Assembly: GCA_024734555.1 (NCBI GenBank)
Contig: JANPWX010000064.1
Location: 669,990-733,989, forward strand
Length of the DNA: 64,000 nucleotides
Reading direction: 5' to 3'
Origin: Trochalopteron elliotii
Lineage: Eukaryota > Chordata > Aves > Passeriformes > Leiothrichidae
Shown here: piece by piece, positions 50,081 through 62,143 of the stretch
How the letters are laid out: every line of letters starts with the position of its first letter
Position numbering within the stretch: position 1 is the first letter of the stretch
Notes under the pieces: generated by a model
Database searches by the model: none
Seen by the model: the letters and a program-made list of their open reading frames with translations, nothing else
Told to the model about the DNA's origin: nothing
Program-made: the position numbers and the translations under genes

Positions 50081-51169
50081 AGTAATTTATTGCTTTAAAG
50101 AAGCTGAAGCAACATCTGTAATGTAGGAATCATTCAAGAAAGGTTTAGTTACACATAATAAATTTAGTTTCTGGAAATCATCCATTGATTGTAATTGAGC
50201 ATAATAGACATAGTTTCCACTGGCCTTCTCATCTCCTATTTTTAGATAACTTTCCGTAAAGTGATCTACTTTTTTTCTTCGACTGAGGTGTATGTGCTTA
50301 ATAAGTTGGAATGTCTCGTTTGAGTTATTAAATTTAATAGTATTGCATATGGGGTAAATATGGATTATGGATTGAAAGGTTCCCAGAGTTGTGGGGTAAA
50401 GGCAGGAGGTGATCAGGATGCCTTTGCTTCCCAACCAGTCCCATTACAGTTAGTGGGAAAAGGGAGGGTGCTCTGTTGTCTCTGGTGTACCTCAGTTTGT
50501 GCCTGAGGCCATGCAGTCAGGTGCTGTGGGGACCTTGTTCTGTGAAGTCCACAAGCTCCTCCTCGAGTGAGCCCACCTTCTCTCACAGAACTTACTGACA
50601 CTTTGGCATTTGCCCAGTATTTGGTACTCCACACTACAGATTTCTGGGTTTTTTTGCCTACTGAGCCAGACTTCTATTGATGGAGGAGGAACTTGAAAAG
50701 GAGACTTGCATGGACCATGTCGGCTGTGTCTGGTCATTGTGCTTTGGAAATCTGCAGTTTTTCAGAAGCTGGGGAGTGCTGTCAGGAGTATTCAGTGACC
50801 CTTTTTGTTATACTTGTGGCTTCTTTTACTTTAATAAACTCACACCCATTGAAAATTCTTTGACTCCACTGCCCTCATTTTCCCTCCCCTTCCATTTGTT
50901 TGCAGTACCTCTTCCATTTTTCCTTCATTCACGCTCTGGCTCTGCAGACTGTGTCTTACTTTGCCTTCCCAGTAGAGCTTTTCATTTTGTAGAGTAGGGT
51001 CTGGAGCAATCCTTGCTGTGGACTCCTCTGGGGGTAAAAACATTATGAACAGGATCGTAAGCTTCCTGTTTGAAAAGGGAATGAAGTTCCCTCCTCTTAG
51101 CTGTCTCCTTTCTGGAAGGAGAGGAGAAAACAAAGAAAGGAGATTGCTGCCATGGCCCCAGCTGCTACT
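50081..51169. other. Non-coding DNA with moderate-length chance open frames
   Basis: A minus-strand frame of 115 codons (50434-50087) is followed by AATAAA. I do not recognise the product and see no domain. A GC-richer patch at about 50400-50770 gives overlapping frames on both strands. I assign no gene. Confidence 0.5.
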
Positions 51170-51640
51170 GCTGCTGTCAGGATTATTTAATTGCTGCAGC
51201 CACTCTCACTGCTAGCACATGGGAGAAATTAACACTGATCGAAAATGTGAAGTGCATCCCCCACTTTACTTATCTCCATGCACAAGCAATAAATCAAAAT
51301 GAGAACTCAGCAGAATTACACCAAAGCAACTTGCTGCTCTTGGCTTAGTTCTTGGAATGAGAAGCTCGGGTTGTTGTTTGTTTGTTTTCAAACATTAATT
51401 GATAATTAAAAGCGTCATATACTGTATTACTACAGAAGTAAACTATTAATGTAAACAAAGCCCTCAGCTGCTTGTAAAGCATCTCTCATAAAACTGCACT
51501 GCTGTCTCTAAAGGCCAGTGAAAGTACACTAATTCTACAACAAATTACTCTAATTTATAGAACTGCTGAATTATATCAAAGATCCAATCAGAAGCCATCA
51601 TTGTTCTGTAGCCCAGTGTTAATATATCTGTTTTTCCATT
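51170..51640. promoter_or_regulatory. Candidate conserved enhancer-like block, homeobox-site rich
   Basis: This block is transposon-free, AT-rich and not low-complexity, with clustered homeodomain cores. Examples are ATTAATTGATAATTAAA at 51394-51410, TTATTTAATTGCTGCAG near 51184, and further TTAAT and TTAATTG words toward 51650. Vertebrate conserved non-coding elements often look like this. Conservation itself cannot be seen from one sequence. Confidence 0.3.
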
Positions 51641-54349
51641 AATTGCATAATGACTGTTAACTTAATCTACAACAGATCAATGGTAGTGAACTATGGAGTA
51701 TGTTATTTCTATTGAGTAGTAGTGAATGGGGTATTTGAACTAGCTTAGTGTTCTGTTGAAAAGAATAGCAATTGATTGATGTGGAAAAAATGAATGTGAG
51801 AGTAACACTACAGAACATATGCAGATTTTTTAATGCCCTTTCTATGATTTTCTGATTTATCATTAAAGCTATGGATGCCTGTAGGTCTCATGTAGAGGTC
51901 CTTGAAATCATCCCTGTCAGTCTACAAGAATTAGATGCTGTTTGCCATTTTTCAGAAGTGTGACATTCCTCTGTCCAACTCCTGACCAGCTCCTCCCTTG
52001 TCCTATATGGAAAAAATGTAATTATCTTCCTATAACTCAAAATCCCAAATACCAAGAAGTTAGCTGAAAAATCCATTTAATTGAAATGAAACTTAGATGT
52101 TTGAGCAGCTAGCTTACAGGTTTAGTTTCAAGCCCTTAGAATTTTTTTTTCCTGTGACTCCTTTTTTTTTTTCTTTTTAAGGAACCTCAGCACTAAAAAT
52201 GCAAACAGTCTGAGATAAGCTATGGGATTTAATGACTGCTATCACGAAGAGTTGCAGCTCATGTGTCTGCTTCCTCTTTCTGTCAGAAGATAACTATTGT
52301 TTTGCATTTGAAAATTAAAAATTACGTTATAGGGTATCGTTATCTAGGCCTCATGTGGTACTTAATGTAATAGAGTTTTGAGCATGTCTTCCAACTTTTG
52401 TGCATAAGAATTTTTTATTTAATTCAATTAAAATACTACCTTTTCTTACTTAAAGAGGCAGTTAGAGAAATTTACTGAGATTTCTGATAAAGAGCTGGTG
52501 AGCAGAAGTTCATAGTTAGGAGGGAGCAGGGAGCATACTCCACAAAGTCTCAGTGAGCTGTTGTGAAAAGTTACTGTAGTAATGATACTGTCTGTGAGGG
52601 GGGCAGCTCCAGTGTACCTGGCTGGCCAGAGAGAGCAGTCCAGACTGCCAGCTGCCTTTTGGTATGAAGCAGCAGTAAGGTATAACAGTTCAAGAGTTGA
52701 AAAATATCTGTGGTGTCTTTGTATCTAAACTTACCCTCTTCAGCTGTCTACAGGAATTTTGATAAAGGGAGGTAGAAGAACACAATGTTCTTTTGAACAG
52801 TGTTGCTACAGTAGTTGTTCTTAGATTTTGTCCTTCTTTTTTCAAATTACTTAAACGTTGAAGGAATGCAAATGGGTGCCAGTTTGAGAAAGTAGAAGGA
52901 ATATGTAGGATACAGGCCATGACAGAGATATTTTGTTGTTTTATTTTATAAAAGTTTATACTGAATTTATAGAAATGTTTGTAAGAGACCTGATACTCTT
53001 TTAATGTTTTTCAAATAGGTATGTAACAGGAGTACAGAAGTCTTACAGTATGCTCATTTTCAGTATGCTCACTAAGGTAATACTGTTTACAACTGTCTGA
53101 AAGCACACGTTTTGTTCTCAGAATTCACTGATTGTCAGACATTATTGCTTTAAATTAGGCTCTTTTATAATTTTTTACGGTTAGGAAGATTTTCAAGAAT
53201 TCTGGAACTAATAATTGTCATCAGTTGTATAAGGAGCATCTAATGTTGAGTAAGAATTGCTATCACTTATTGCTAAGCAGTGGAAGCAGGTGCTAGTAAA
53301 GACACTGAAAATGCAGGTGAGCAACACTACAGTAATAGAATGCATTTAACAAATGGTTTTGATGTTAACTTGAATTTAAAAATATTACACTCCTACTGGC
53401 TTCTAGTTACTTATTCAGACTACTTGCTTTTTGTTCCTCCTTTGCCTTTCTACCTTAATGTGGTGAGAGAGAAAATAACACCTTTCTGTGAAAAGCTTCT
53501 CAAAACAATAGGTTCATTGAATGCTTAAAGTGTAGTAGGTTTGGAAAAGCCTCCATTATATACCATCCACAGTCAACATGAACATTCCCTTGCTATTTTT
53601 GACTTTGTTTTCTGTGGTTTTGAAATATTTAGCAGAGGCAGAACACTGCTGACCATTTGTAACTGTACAAAAGGTGTAGGGAAAGGAGAGAGTGAAGTTT
53701 ATTGGTATCATCACTAGACTGGACCAGGAGCACTGATTAGTCTGGTGGCTAGTGGGAGCCTTCCAACTTATGTTCCAACTTATTAAGCCTCTTCAGGAAA
53801 AAAGAAGAAAACTTGCAGGGCTATCTTGCTTTCTTTGTGGCAGTGTAGCTGAATTTGTGCTTACTCTGTTAATTACTTAATCACATGCTTCCTTGATCAG
53901 GAAATTTCCCTAATAACTGAAACTGAGACTGAGCAGCTATTAGGTTTGTCTGAAAAGTATTCTTTCTTGAAAGTCTGATTTGTTCCAGTTTTGAACCTGT
54001 GATAGTTGTACATTCTAATGTGGTTAGTACTTCAGGTTAATAGACCTTATGTCAACAGAAAGAGATCAACTTGCCCTAGCTAGGGCTCTGACTGTGTCAA
54101 AAAAATGGTATCCTTAGGAGACACCATGCTGGGAGTGCTGGAGCTTTGACCTGGATTCTTGTTCTGCCATGATAAAATAAAATGGTGGCCTGCCATTTCC
54201 TTTCAATGTCTATTGTTTGTTCCTCTCATAGCAAAGTCACTAATGTTTATCTGTTTATTGTTTGGTTTTGAATGGGTATACAATTTGGTAAAAGGACCCC
54301 ATCTGTACAGATGTGTACAGCTTTCTGACTTGTAGCTGTGCTCTCCTCA
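51641..54349. other. AT-rich non-coding DNA, nothing recognised
   Basis: The stretch includes an 11-base T run at 52162. A weak CR1-tail-like phrase near 53540 is too degraded to call. No gene was seen. Confidence 0.6.
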
Positions 54350-54478
54350 AAGATCACAGGACCATCAGAAAGCAAAGGCTGGAAGACACCTGCAGATCAT
54401 CTTGTCCAGTCACTCTGCTCCAAGGAGGGTCAGCTATGGCATGTTGCTCAGGACTGAAGGCTGTTGGGTTTAAAAAGC
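54350..54478 (-). mobile_element. CR1 LINE 3'-end fragment (antisense)
   Basis: AGATCACAGG followed by GGCTGGAAGACACCTGCAGATCATC, TTGTCCAG and a later CATGTTGCTCAGGACTGAAGG is the antisense pattern of a CR1 3' end. It is truncated after about 130 bases and non-coding. Confidence 0.7.
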
Positions 54479-56254
54479 ATCAGCACTAGCTCAGATTGGG
54501 TTTCTTGTGAGCAGAATTGTAAATTTTATTTAAGTCATGGTGAGATTTGAAGATTGAGGGAAGGTGGTTCATTATTGCTGTACCTGCTTGTTTTTGCCAG
54601 TACCTGGTGCAGGGTAACACTTCTCTAGCATTCCAAGAGCTGACAACTTTCTACTCTAGTGAAAGCTTTCTGCTAATACAAAAAAAATTCCCAGATTTTA
54701 AAGTAATTTTCTTTTTTGTGTCTGAAATATATTTATTTAAATGAATTATTAAAAAATAAATACGTCTTGTGCAACTCAAACTTTTGCATTGGTATTACAT
54801 GTTACTACTCTTGGTTAGGAGGATGCTTCAAAATACTTTTCAAGTATTATAAAGATATTATTTCAGGCTTATAAAATGATAGCAATATGAGTGATAGTAA
54901 TAAAAATACTATTTTTATATAAGTAATTTCTATAACTTATGGAATTCTGGCTTGGCTTTTAAGTGCTGAAGATAGGTGAGGACCATTTTGTGTGCCAAGC
55001 AGTCTCCCCGAAAGGGCCCAGTGGCTTTGCTGACAGCTGATCTAACCTACTTCTGCTGGAAAGTGGGACAGTGTTCAGTCGTGCAGATCATTTCTCACAT
55101 TGAGTTATTGACTGCATTTGTCTCCTCTTCTCTGGGAAATTTCACGTGAAACAGAATCAAGTGTATGTGCAGTGTCCAAGACCCTATAAAATCTGAAAAG
55201 TACTTGAGGTCTCCAAGTTTTGTTTAATATTGAGAAATAAAGTGGTAGCTGAATCATTTCAATACCAGATTTCACATACTCATTTTGATTATCATTCTTC
55301 AACTGTAGGAAACAATCTAGTATTTGCTAGAAAGAATCCTATTTGCTTTTCATTATTTTCAAAATTAGAAGTGTATTAAGCAGTATGGGTCACAGTTTTT
55401 AAATTGCATCTTCTGATCCTTCAATGGAATGCTTAATTTTTTAACATGAACTACAGATTTTCATGTTTAAATCTTATTAATCGATGCATTTATTTGCAAT
55501 GCTCTGGCAGTTTATCTGTTTATCGTTTTCCTAGGTGTTTTGGAAGTTTATTCCACTTCTGTTTATGGAAACTGAAATAACCAAACGTTTTATTTCATTG
55601 TGGTTAAGTTTCATTCAAGTTAAATTACTCTGTCCATAATACAGGCCTTCAGGATAAGCATGTCTCATATGGGAAAGCTCCCTGGGAATACAGAGAGCTT
55701 ACTTGATCTGCATATATTTAATGACTGAAAACAGAATTTCTTAGTGACACACACTCCCCTAAACATTGAAGAAGTCTGTGTTGCTAAGATTTTAATGTCA
55801 TGGGGATAGAAAGGCGCTCTCTGTTCAGAGAAGCACTGATTTTTCTTTGACTTACCATGACAGGAAATTTTTTTAGTAGACTATATTTCTTCCTAAGGAG
55901 AACTTTTTCCATCAAGTTTGTCCACATGTAGATGTGCAGTTAGAAGTAAAGAAGGGTTTTTTCTCTCTTTTTCCTCTTTTTCCTCCTTTTTCTTTTTTTT
56001 TTTTTTTTTTTTAAACTTTGGGCCAGGTAGACTAAGTAGTCCAAAAATAAATACTAGGAATGTCTTTTGCGTGTGGTATTTGTTCAGACAGGAGCAAGAG
56101 GAAGAGAAGTGCTTTCGTTACTTAGGGACTATTAGCAGCTAGAGATTCAGGTTCCATTCAGATAAGTGCTGTAACAGTGCACAAAAATATATAACTGCAG
56201 TAAGTAATCTCTTTTCTCTCCACGCTCTCTTGTCTTTACTTTTTTCTTTCTTTT
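54479..56254. other. AT-rich non-coding DNA, nothing recognised
   Basis: The stretch includes a pyrimidine-rich tract at about 55960-56012 ending in 20 T. No gene or transposon was recognised. Confidence 0.6.
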
Positions 56255-56600
56255 CTATGAGATAATGTCTGGGAATGTTAGACTTGCAATACTGTGAAGC
56301 AATTGTAATTGGTACATTGGAGCTTACTGCACTAGAAAAATGAAATATAAATGATTTGCTGTGCAGGTATTAATGTTAGCGATGAAAACCCTCTCCACAG
56401 AAGTGTCTCTGAGGTGAGTGGCCATTAATAATGCTGAGTTTTGTGATGATTTGAAGAGGGCCTTTTCTCTACCTGCCAGGGGAGACAGCATGAGGATTAA
56501 AGCATAAGTGCCAAATGTTTCATAGCTTTTCCTCGGATTTTATGCAAATTCCATAATGGATCAGTTTGCATATTCCAAGGTAGGTTGCCTATCTTATTTA
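56255..56600. promoter_or_regulatory. Candidate conserved enhancer-like block with opposed octamer sites
   Basis: An exact octamer ATGCAAAT at 56542-56549 is followed by an inverted near-octamer GTTTGCAT at 56564-56571. The upstream part holds GCAATTGTAATTGG and CATTAATAATG homeobox-type words. The block is free of recognisable repeats and of mixed composition. POU and homeodomain factors bind such words; enhancer function is inferred. Confidence 0.3.
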
Positions 56601-59443
56601 AATCTGTGGGTTTGTTCTGAAAGTTAATCTTAGTAAATTAGGTTTATTGTTTCAAAGCGAGATAGAGATTGGATGAGTCTATTACTCTGCTTACGCCTCA
56701 CCTTGATCCCAAGGGCATTTCTTTTATGAGCAAGCTGACAATTTGGGCTTTCATTATCTGGTCTGTTTTTTACAGTTCTGCTAGGCACTAGATGCTGCAT
56801 GGAGTTTGTGTGGTGGCAGTCATCTCTGAAATCCACTTGCTTAGGAGGCGCCACCAAGCACGCAAGTGATGTAAACACTACTGCTCAAAACAGACTGATG
56901 TGTGTGGGCCTGCAGTAAATGTTCAGTTGAAAGAAGTGACTTTATAGCAATAAAAGTGCAAGTTAAGAATTGAGGTTCGCCTTCCCTGTCAACTGAGTTG
57001 AAAGCAGAGTCTCCTGCAGTCTGACATTGTGGCTCAGCAGATGCTTTTGATTTACGGTGAAGAGCAGTCTGGTAAGAACCCAGCACAGCCACTGAAGTTC
57101 TGATGTGCAGGTAATAAAAGCCTGTGAGTTGAAGGTATGGAGAGGGTGTGAGTAGGATTTATCTGAGCTATGTTTACATGAGTCTTTTCAGGATTTATTG
57201 TGAAGTTTGTAAAATCTATTTTATTTTATCATTAGTTTTTGTTTGGTTTTCTTTCTTGTTGCTCAGGGCTCCTGAGCTATTTGTTATTTCAGCTTTACAT
57301 CCTATTTTCTCCCCATAATTGCTTGTAACTGGTGTTACCAGTCTCCCCAAGACTCCTTAGTCCCATGAAATTATTGCTTCTAGAATCTTCCCTTGCATTC
57401 ATTATCTGTATTGAATTGGTATTGGACAGGGCTGCTGTAGTGGAAAGTGCTGCATGAGCTGAGCGGCTTTCATTAGCCCTGTCTCAGTATACATAATGAG
57501 GGGAAAAAAATGGGATGAGTGAGTTTAACCTAAGGGGTAGTGAAGGTTGATGGAAGATGGCTGGCAATGCAAAGCAGGAAGGTACTACAAAGAACAAAAC
57601 TTACCGATGGAACTTTTTCCCTGTCACTGATAACTAGAAATTAAATGCACAGTATTTGGATTAAATGGCACAGCTTTTTCCAGTGGGGTATATGCAATCA
57701 ATCATCCCTGGAAAGTGCTATTGACTGGTATCTAAACTAGACTGAATAAACATTGTTGTGTACTGCAAGATACAATCTTTTCATTGGTAGAGGAATTCAC
57801 TAGTGACCCAATAAATAACTTTTCTTCCTGACTATTGTTCACTTGAAATACAGACTTGACATGTAAATTTTTCCTTGAGGAGTAATTTGGGTAGAAGAGA
57901 AGGTAAGACTTGCTTTTATCCCCCAGCTTGACTGCTGGGCAGTGTAACAGCCCACTCTGTGTAGAACTGCAAGAATTTAAGATGTACAGTTCTTTGTATA
58001 CTTCGTATACAAGCAGGTTCAGCTCCTCAATATGCAGCTTTTTGGGAAATACCTTGTTACCATCCTTGATTTTTGTTTGTATGTTTTCATAGATACAACT
58101 TGATTGTGTGATGGTGGTGATGGGGTTGTTGGGGTTTGGAGTGGTTTTTCATGTTTGGGTTTGTTTGTTTTAAAGGAAGTTAAACTCAAATGAAACATGT
58201 TACTTAATGGGTCTATTTTTTATCAGTCTCCTAGTAAGTAAGTTTGTTGTCTTACTGTTTCAGTTTCCCAGAGTCAGCCCATTACCAAAATGGTACATAT
58301 AAATATATGTAGCTTTTAAGTGCAAAAGTGAAGGACCTTCTGCTTTTCAGGCATTGTATATATTTGATACTTCATTCTGTTGGTGGTTTTTGAGGTGTTC
58401 TCTTAATGTGTTTTATCCCATCCTCCCCGTCAGGTAATAGATACCGTCTCTCCTTTTATTTTAGTACACTTTTAACTGCAGTAAAGTGAAATGAAGGGTG
58501 GTTCTGTTTGGTTGTCATGCAAAGCTGAAATCTAAAGTCCAGATGCCTGGTTCTAGCTCTTCTTACTGGAATTTGTCATTCAGTGTTATACTTTTAATAC
58601 AGCAGTGATTTTATCCACCTCTCTGTTTTTTAGGGACTAATTTTTTTCCACAATAAGAATGTGCTTATGCTTGTTTTGTGCTACCATACTTCCTAAAAGT
58701 GTTGTCGTCACCGTTTTTTTATTATAATTTTTATTTGCATCTTCTTAATTCAATGTATAATGTATGTCTACATTTTGTCGCAGTACAGTGGTGCAGATCC
58801 AAATAGCTTGTCTGTTGTCTTTAATTCTTTTCCTCTGCAAACCATTTATATTTTGATTTTACATGGAGGGGAAGGTGTTGTGTGTTGCTTTGGACATACC
58901 TTTAAGATTTCCTAAGTAGCCTTCAGTAGTTAGATTGTTGTTATATCTTTGTCATTTTGGATACCAATTCTGTCACTAACAGTAGTATTTACCCAGGTAG
59001 ATGTACATGAGCAAAGGCGTGTGAGTGCTGTTGATTCTAGTGGTTCATCAGAAATTTCCCTTTCCCTCTTTGAGAGCAGGGCTGAGGCATACGACTCTGC
59101 TCTGAGGGACAGAAGAGCTTCAGGCTTTATCTAGACAAGTTTGTCTTCATTTAAATGCAAGTTATATTCACTGTAGTCTCATCTGAACTGGGTACAAAAT
59201 GTACAATAACATAGCTCTTAAAGGAAACAGAATTTTGTGGGAATACTGCATAATAGTTTTTTCTTCCTTCTTTTGAAGATCAAGCAGATTACCCTTAATG
59301 TTGCTTCTGAACACGACAACAGGCAGGAAGGCTGTAATCATAGTAAAAATGTTCTTCAGAGTTTACTTTCTTTTTTTTTTTTTTTATCCTTTTCATGCGT
59401 GATTTGGAAATGTATTCACAAACTCAGCTTGGGAACTCAGAGT
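56601..59443. other. AT-rich non-coding DNA with one G-rich patch
   Basis: The stretch includes the G-run patch at 58113. Otherwise there are only short open frames and no recognisable gene or transposon. Confidence 0.6.
58113..58144 (+). other. G-rich patch, possible weak G-quadruplex
   Basis: In 32 bases there are six G runs of two to four bases, including two GGGG, separated by short T-rich loops. Two-tier quadruplex folding on the + strand is possible; stability is uncertain. Confidence 0.4.
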
Positions 59444-59720
59444 AAATCACAGCATGTTCAGGGTGGAAGGGATCTCAGAAAGTCTCTAGTCCATGTTTCT
59501 GCTTGGAGCAGCGTCAGTTGTGAGATGAGACCAGGTTACTCAGCACTCAGGTTGGTAGCCTTGAAAACTTATGGTTTGGGAGACTGCACAACCTTCCCGA
59601 GGTTCTTTCTTGCACTGCTGGACTGTCTTATTGTGACAGTTTTTCCTTATATCCTTTCAGAAGCCAGATTTAAAGCATCTAAGATTTCAAAAGGAGAAGA
59701 AATCCATCTCATGTTTTCTA
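59444..59720 (-). mobile_element. CR1 LINE 3' region (antisense)
   Basis: The match starts AATCACAGCATGTTCAGGGTGGAAGGGATCT and has CTAGTCCATG, then CTGCACAACCTTCCCGAGG and CAGTTTTTCCTTATATCC in the order expected for an antisense CR1 3' region. Similarity becomes weak after about 59660. The + strand frame of 173 codons covering this region (59237-59758) is an accident of the repeat. Confidence 0.78.
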
Positions 59721-61894
59721 CTCCCATTCTTCTCCTTTGTAACCTTTCCCCTCCTTAGCTTCTATTTTAACCTCCTCTCTCCCACCTCTCCTGGTGTCAC
59801 TGGTGTGATGTATCCATAACCTTTGAATTTCCTACAAGCACTGCTCTTTAAAAGCTTGTAAAGATGATGACAAAAGTAACCAAAAAAGGAAACTAAGGCA
59901 AAGAATGCTTTAATGGTCGCATTATGTATAAAACCAAAATGCTTCTTTGACACTCAAATCCTGCTACAAATGGAAAGCAAAGGAATACGTCGTGGTTATT
60001 TTGTAGTTTTCCTTTTCTGCTTAAAGATAGAATAATATTAGTTAAAAGTATATTTGAAAGATTATGCTACCAGAATCAAATAGGGTTCTTCAGCTCTTTT
60101 GAAAACAGAGAGGAAAAAATGTGGAAAACATATCCATTGACATGGTGATTTACCTTCAGCCAGAGTAGTGTTGAATTCTTATGTCACAACTGAAGCAGCA
60201 TAGATCAGTGAATTGGATTATTTTCTTGTCAGAAATCAAGTCAAACTGTTGTTTATAATCTTATTATTGGAACAATATGAAATGATACATAAGCCAAGAA
60301 TTAATTGGGAACTGAAAAGTAGTTGTGTTACCCAGATGTGTAGATGGTGCTTTAGACAAAATGAAATTTGGAGATTATCCAGAAATCTTAAAAAAGAGGA
60401 AAAAAAAAGTGGAAACCAGGTCATGTAATCTCATTCATCTCCAGGTTTATTGTAAAAAGTGATTGAATAAGTTGAAAACATTTTAAGAGTCCGTCAAAAC
60501 AAATCAGCTCCCAGGTGATTTAATACAGTTTAATACACTGTGGAAATCATTGTAACTCGTCTTGTAAAAGGCAAATTTAGTAAGTAACCTGCAATCTTCA
60601 TCATAGTGTAGTGAATTTTGAATAAATCTGCTACATAAATATAGTTTTTTCTTTTCTGTTTTTTTTCTTTCCTACAAATCTGTCAACATAAAGAATAGCT
60701 GCTTTCAAGCTTTTTATCCTGAGCAAAGGCCATTTCTAGGAATAAGTGTCTTGCTTGATAAATGTGACCTACAGAAAGTGGATCAGAGCTCTAGGCTTTG
60801 TTTTAGGGGTAACAGTATCTAATACAGATAAAAATCTTTCTGAGGATATATAACTTCTTAAAATTGGAATAACCATACATTTTAAAGAGATAAAAAGTAC
60901 TGAACTTTAGAATATCAAGAAGTTTTCATTGGAAAGCTAGAGTCGTAAGTGGAGAACATGCACCCAACCCTGCTTATCAACACAAGACATAATAAAATCA
61001 GAGAGATGTCAAGCTGTTTAAAAAAGAAATCTTTTGTTCTAAGCTGTTACTTTTATGTTTAAGCTGTAAATAAACATTTGCTGCTCTGTATTTCTAGTTT
61101 TGTAACAGGTTGTGCTGTGTATGCAGTGATTTTTGAGGTCTGAGCTAATGTGCTTATCCCTCATTGCTGTTTTGCAGAAGCCTTTAATAAATTTTAAGAA
61201 GTGAAGAAAGTCCCTTTGTACTTCCTTGTACTTTTGGGTTCTAAATAGGCAATGTCTACTTTTGTTCCTTTGTTAATTGTTTATAATAATTACACAGTCT
61301 GATCCTCTACTTCTTGAACTCTTGCTTTCTATCTCAGTTTTATTTCTTTATTCCTGAAGGTATGTTCAGTGGGTGTATTTAACAGGTGTTTATACTACAT
61401 GTTTCTGCAGGTCTTGTGATAATCAAGATCAGCAATGGATTGTGTGGGTTACAGGATACATCACAGTTGCTGAATTTTATACAGTTATGATGCTTCTTAG
61501 TGACTCTTAATGGTGTTCTCTTGCCAGACCTCTAATCTCTGTATTTTCTTGGAGAAACTGGAGGACTTCAAGACCTGAAATCCTTAATACATTGAAATAG
61601 TTCAGGTTTATATCCATGTTTGATTTCTTGGTACTTTGTTCTGCAGTGGAGGAGCTCTGTGTTTCATTAATAAGGTAGTTATTAAGTGAGGGATTCCTTT
61701 TTTTTTTTTTTTTTTTTTTTGGTGCCTGGGGGCATTAAATGGATTGTTATCTCAATAGCTACAGCCTCATTTACTATTAACTACAGGGGGTGTAAGCTAT
61801 TTAAGTAGGAACTTGCCAGGAATACTTATGTCAGTTTAGTAAGGAAGAATAAAAAGAGGCTTATTTAAAGTTACATTTTACGGGAGCTTTACCT
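59721..61894. other. AT-rich non-coding DNA, nothing recognised
   Basis: The stretch includes a 23-base T run at 61698-61720, the longest homopolymer in the window. No gene or transposon was recognised. Confidence 0.6.
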
Positions 61895-62143
61895 CTGCAA
61901 CATGTGAGCACCAGTGGCTGCAATACCAAGTGTGTCCCAGCTGTGTCCCCTCCCAAGTCCTTGTGCACTCCCAGCCTCCTCACTGGTGGGATGGGGAAGA
62001 GGCCTTGACTCTGTGAAAACTCTGCTCAGCAATTGCTAAAACATCCCTATGTTATCCACACCGTTTTCAGCACTAGTCCAAAACACAGCCCCATACAAGC
62101 TGCTATGAAGAAAATTAACTTTGTTCCAGTCAAATCCAGCACA
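61895..62143 (-). mobile_element. Avian endogenous retrovirus LTR fragment (antisense)
   Basis: On the + strand CAGCTGTGTCCCCTCCCAAG, then GCAATTGCTAAAACATC, TTATCCACACC, CCAAAACACAGC and GAAGAAAATTAACTTTGTTCC occur in the order of the antisense U3 start of a widespread avian LTR family. The element's 5' end falls near 62143. Only the first quarter kilobase or so is kept, and the rest is missing toward the left. Family recognised by pattern, not by a database search. Confidence 0.65.

Noticed and set aside
50087..50434. Minus-strand 115-codon frame followed by AATAAA, considered as a processed pseudogene
   Set aside because: No recognisable protein and no poly-A tail in the right place and orientation. 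AATAAA is common in AT-rich DNA.
53535..53580. GGTTTGGAAAAGCCTCC phrase resembling an antisense CR1 tail
   Set aside because: Only about 15-20 bases match and nothing around them continues the CR1 pattern.
59237..59758. Plus-strand open frame of 173 codons
   Set aside because: It runs across a poly-T tract and an antisense CR1 fragment, and has no protein family similarity I recognise.
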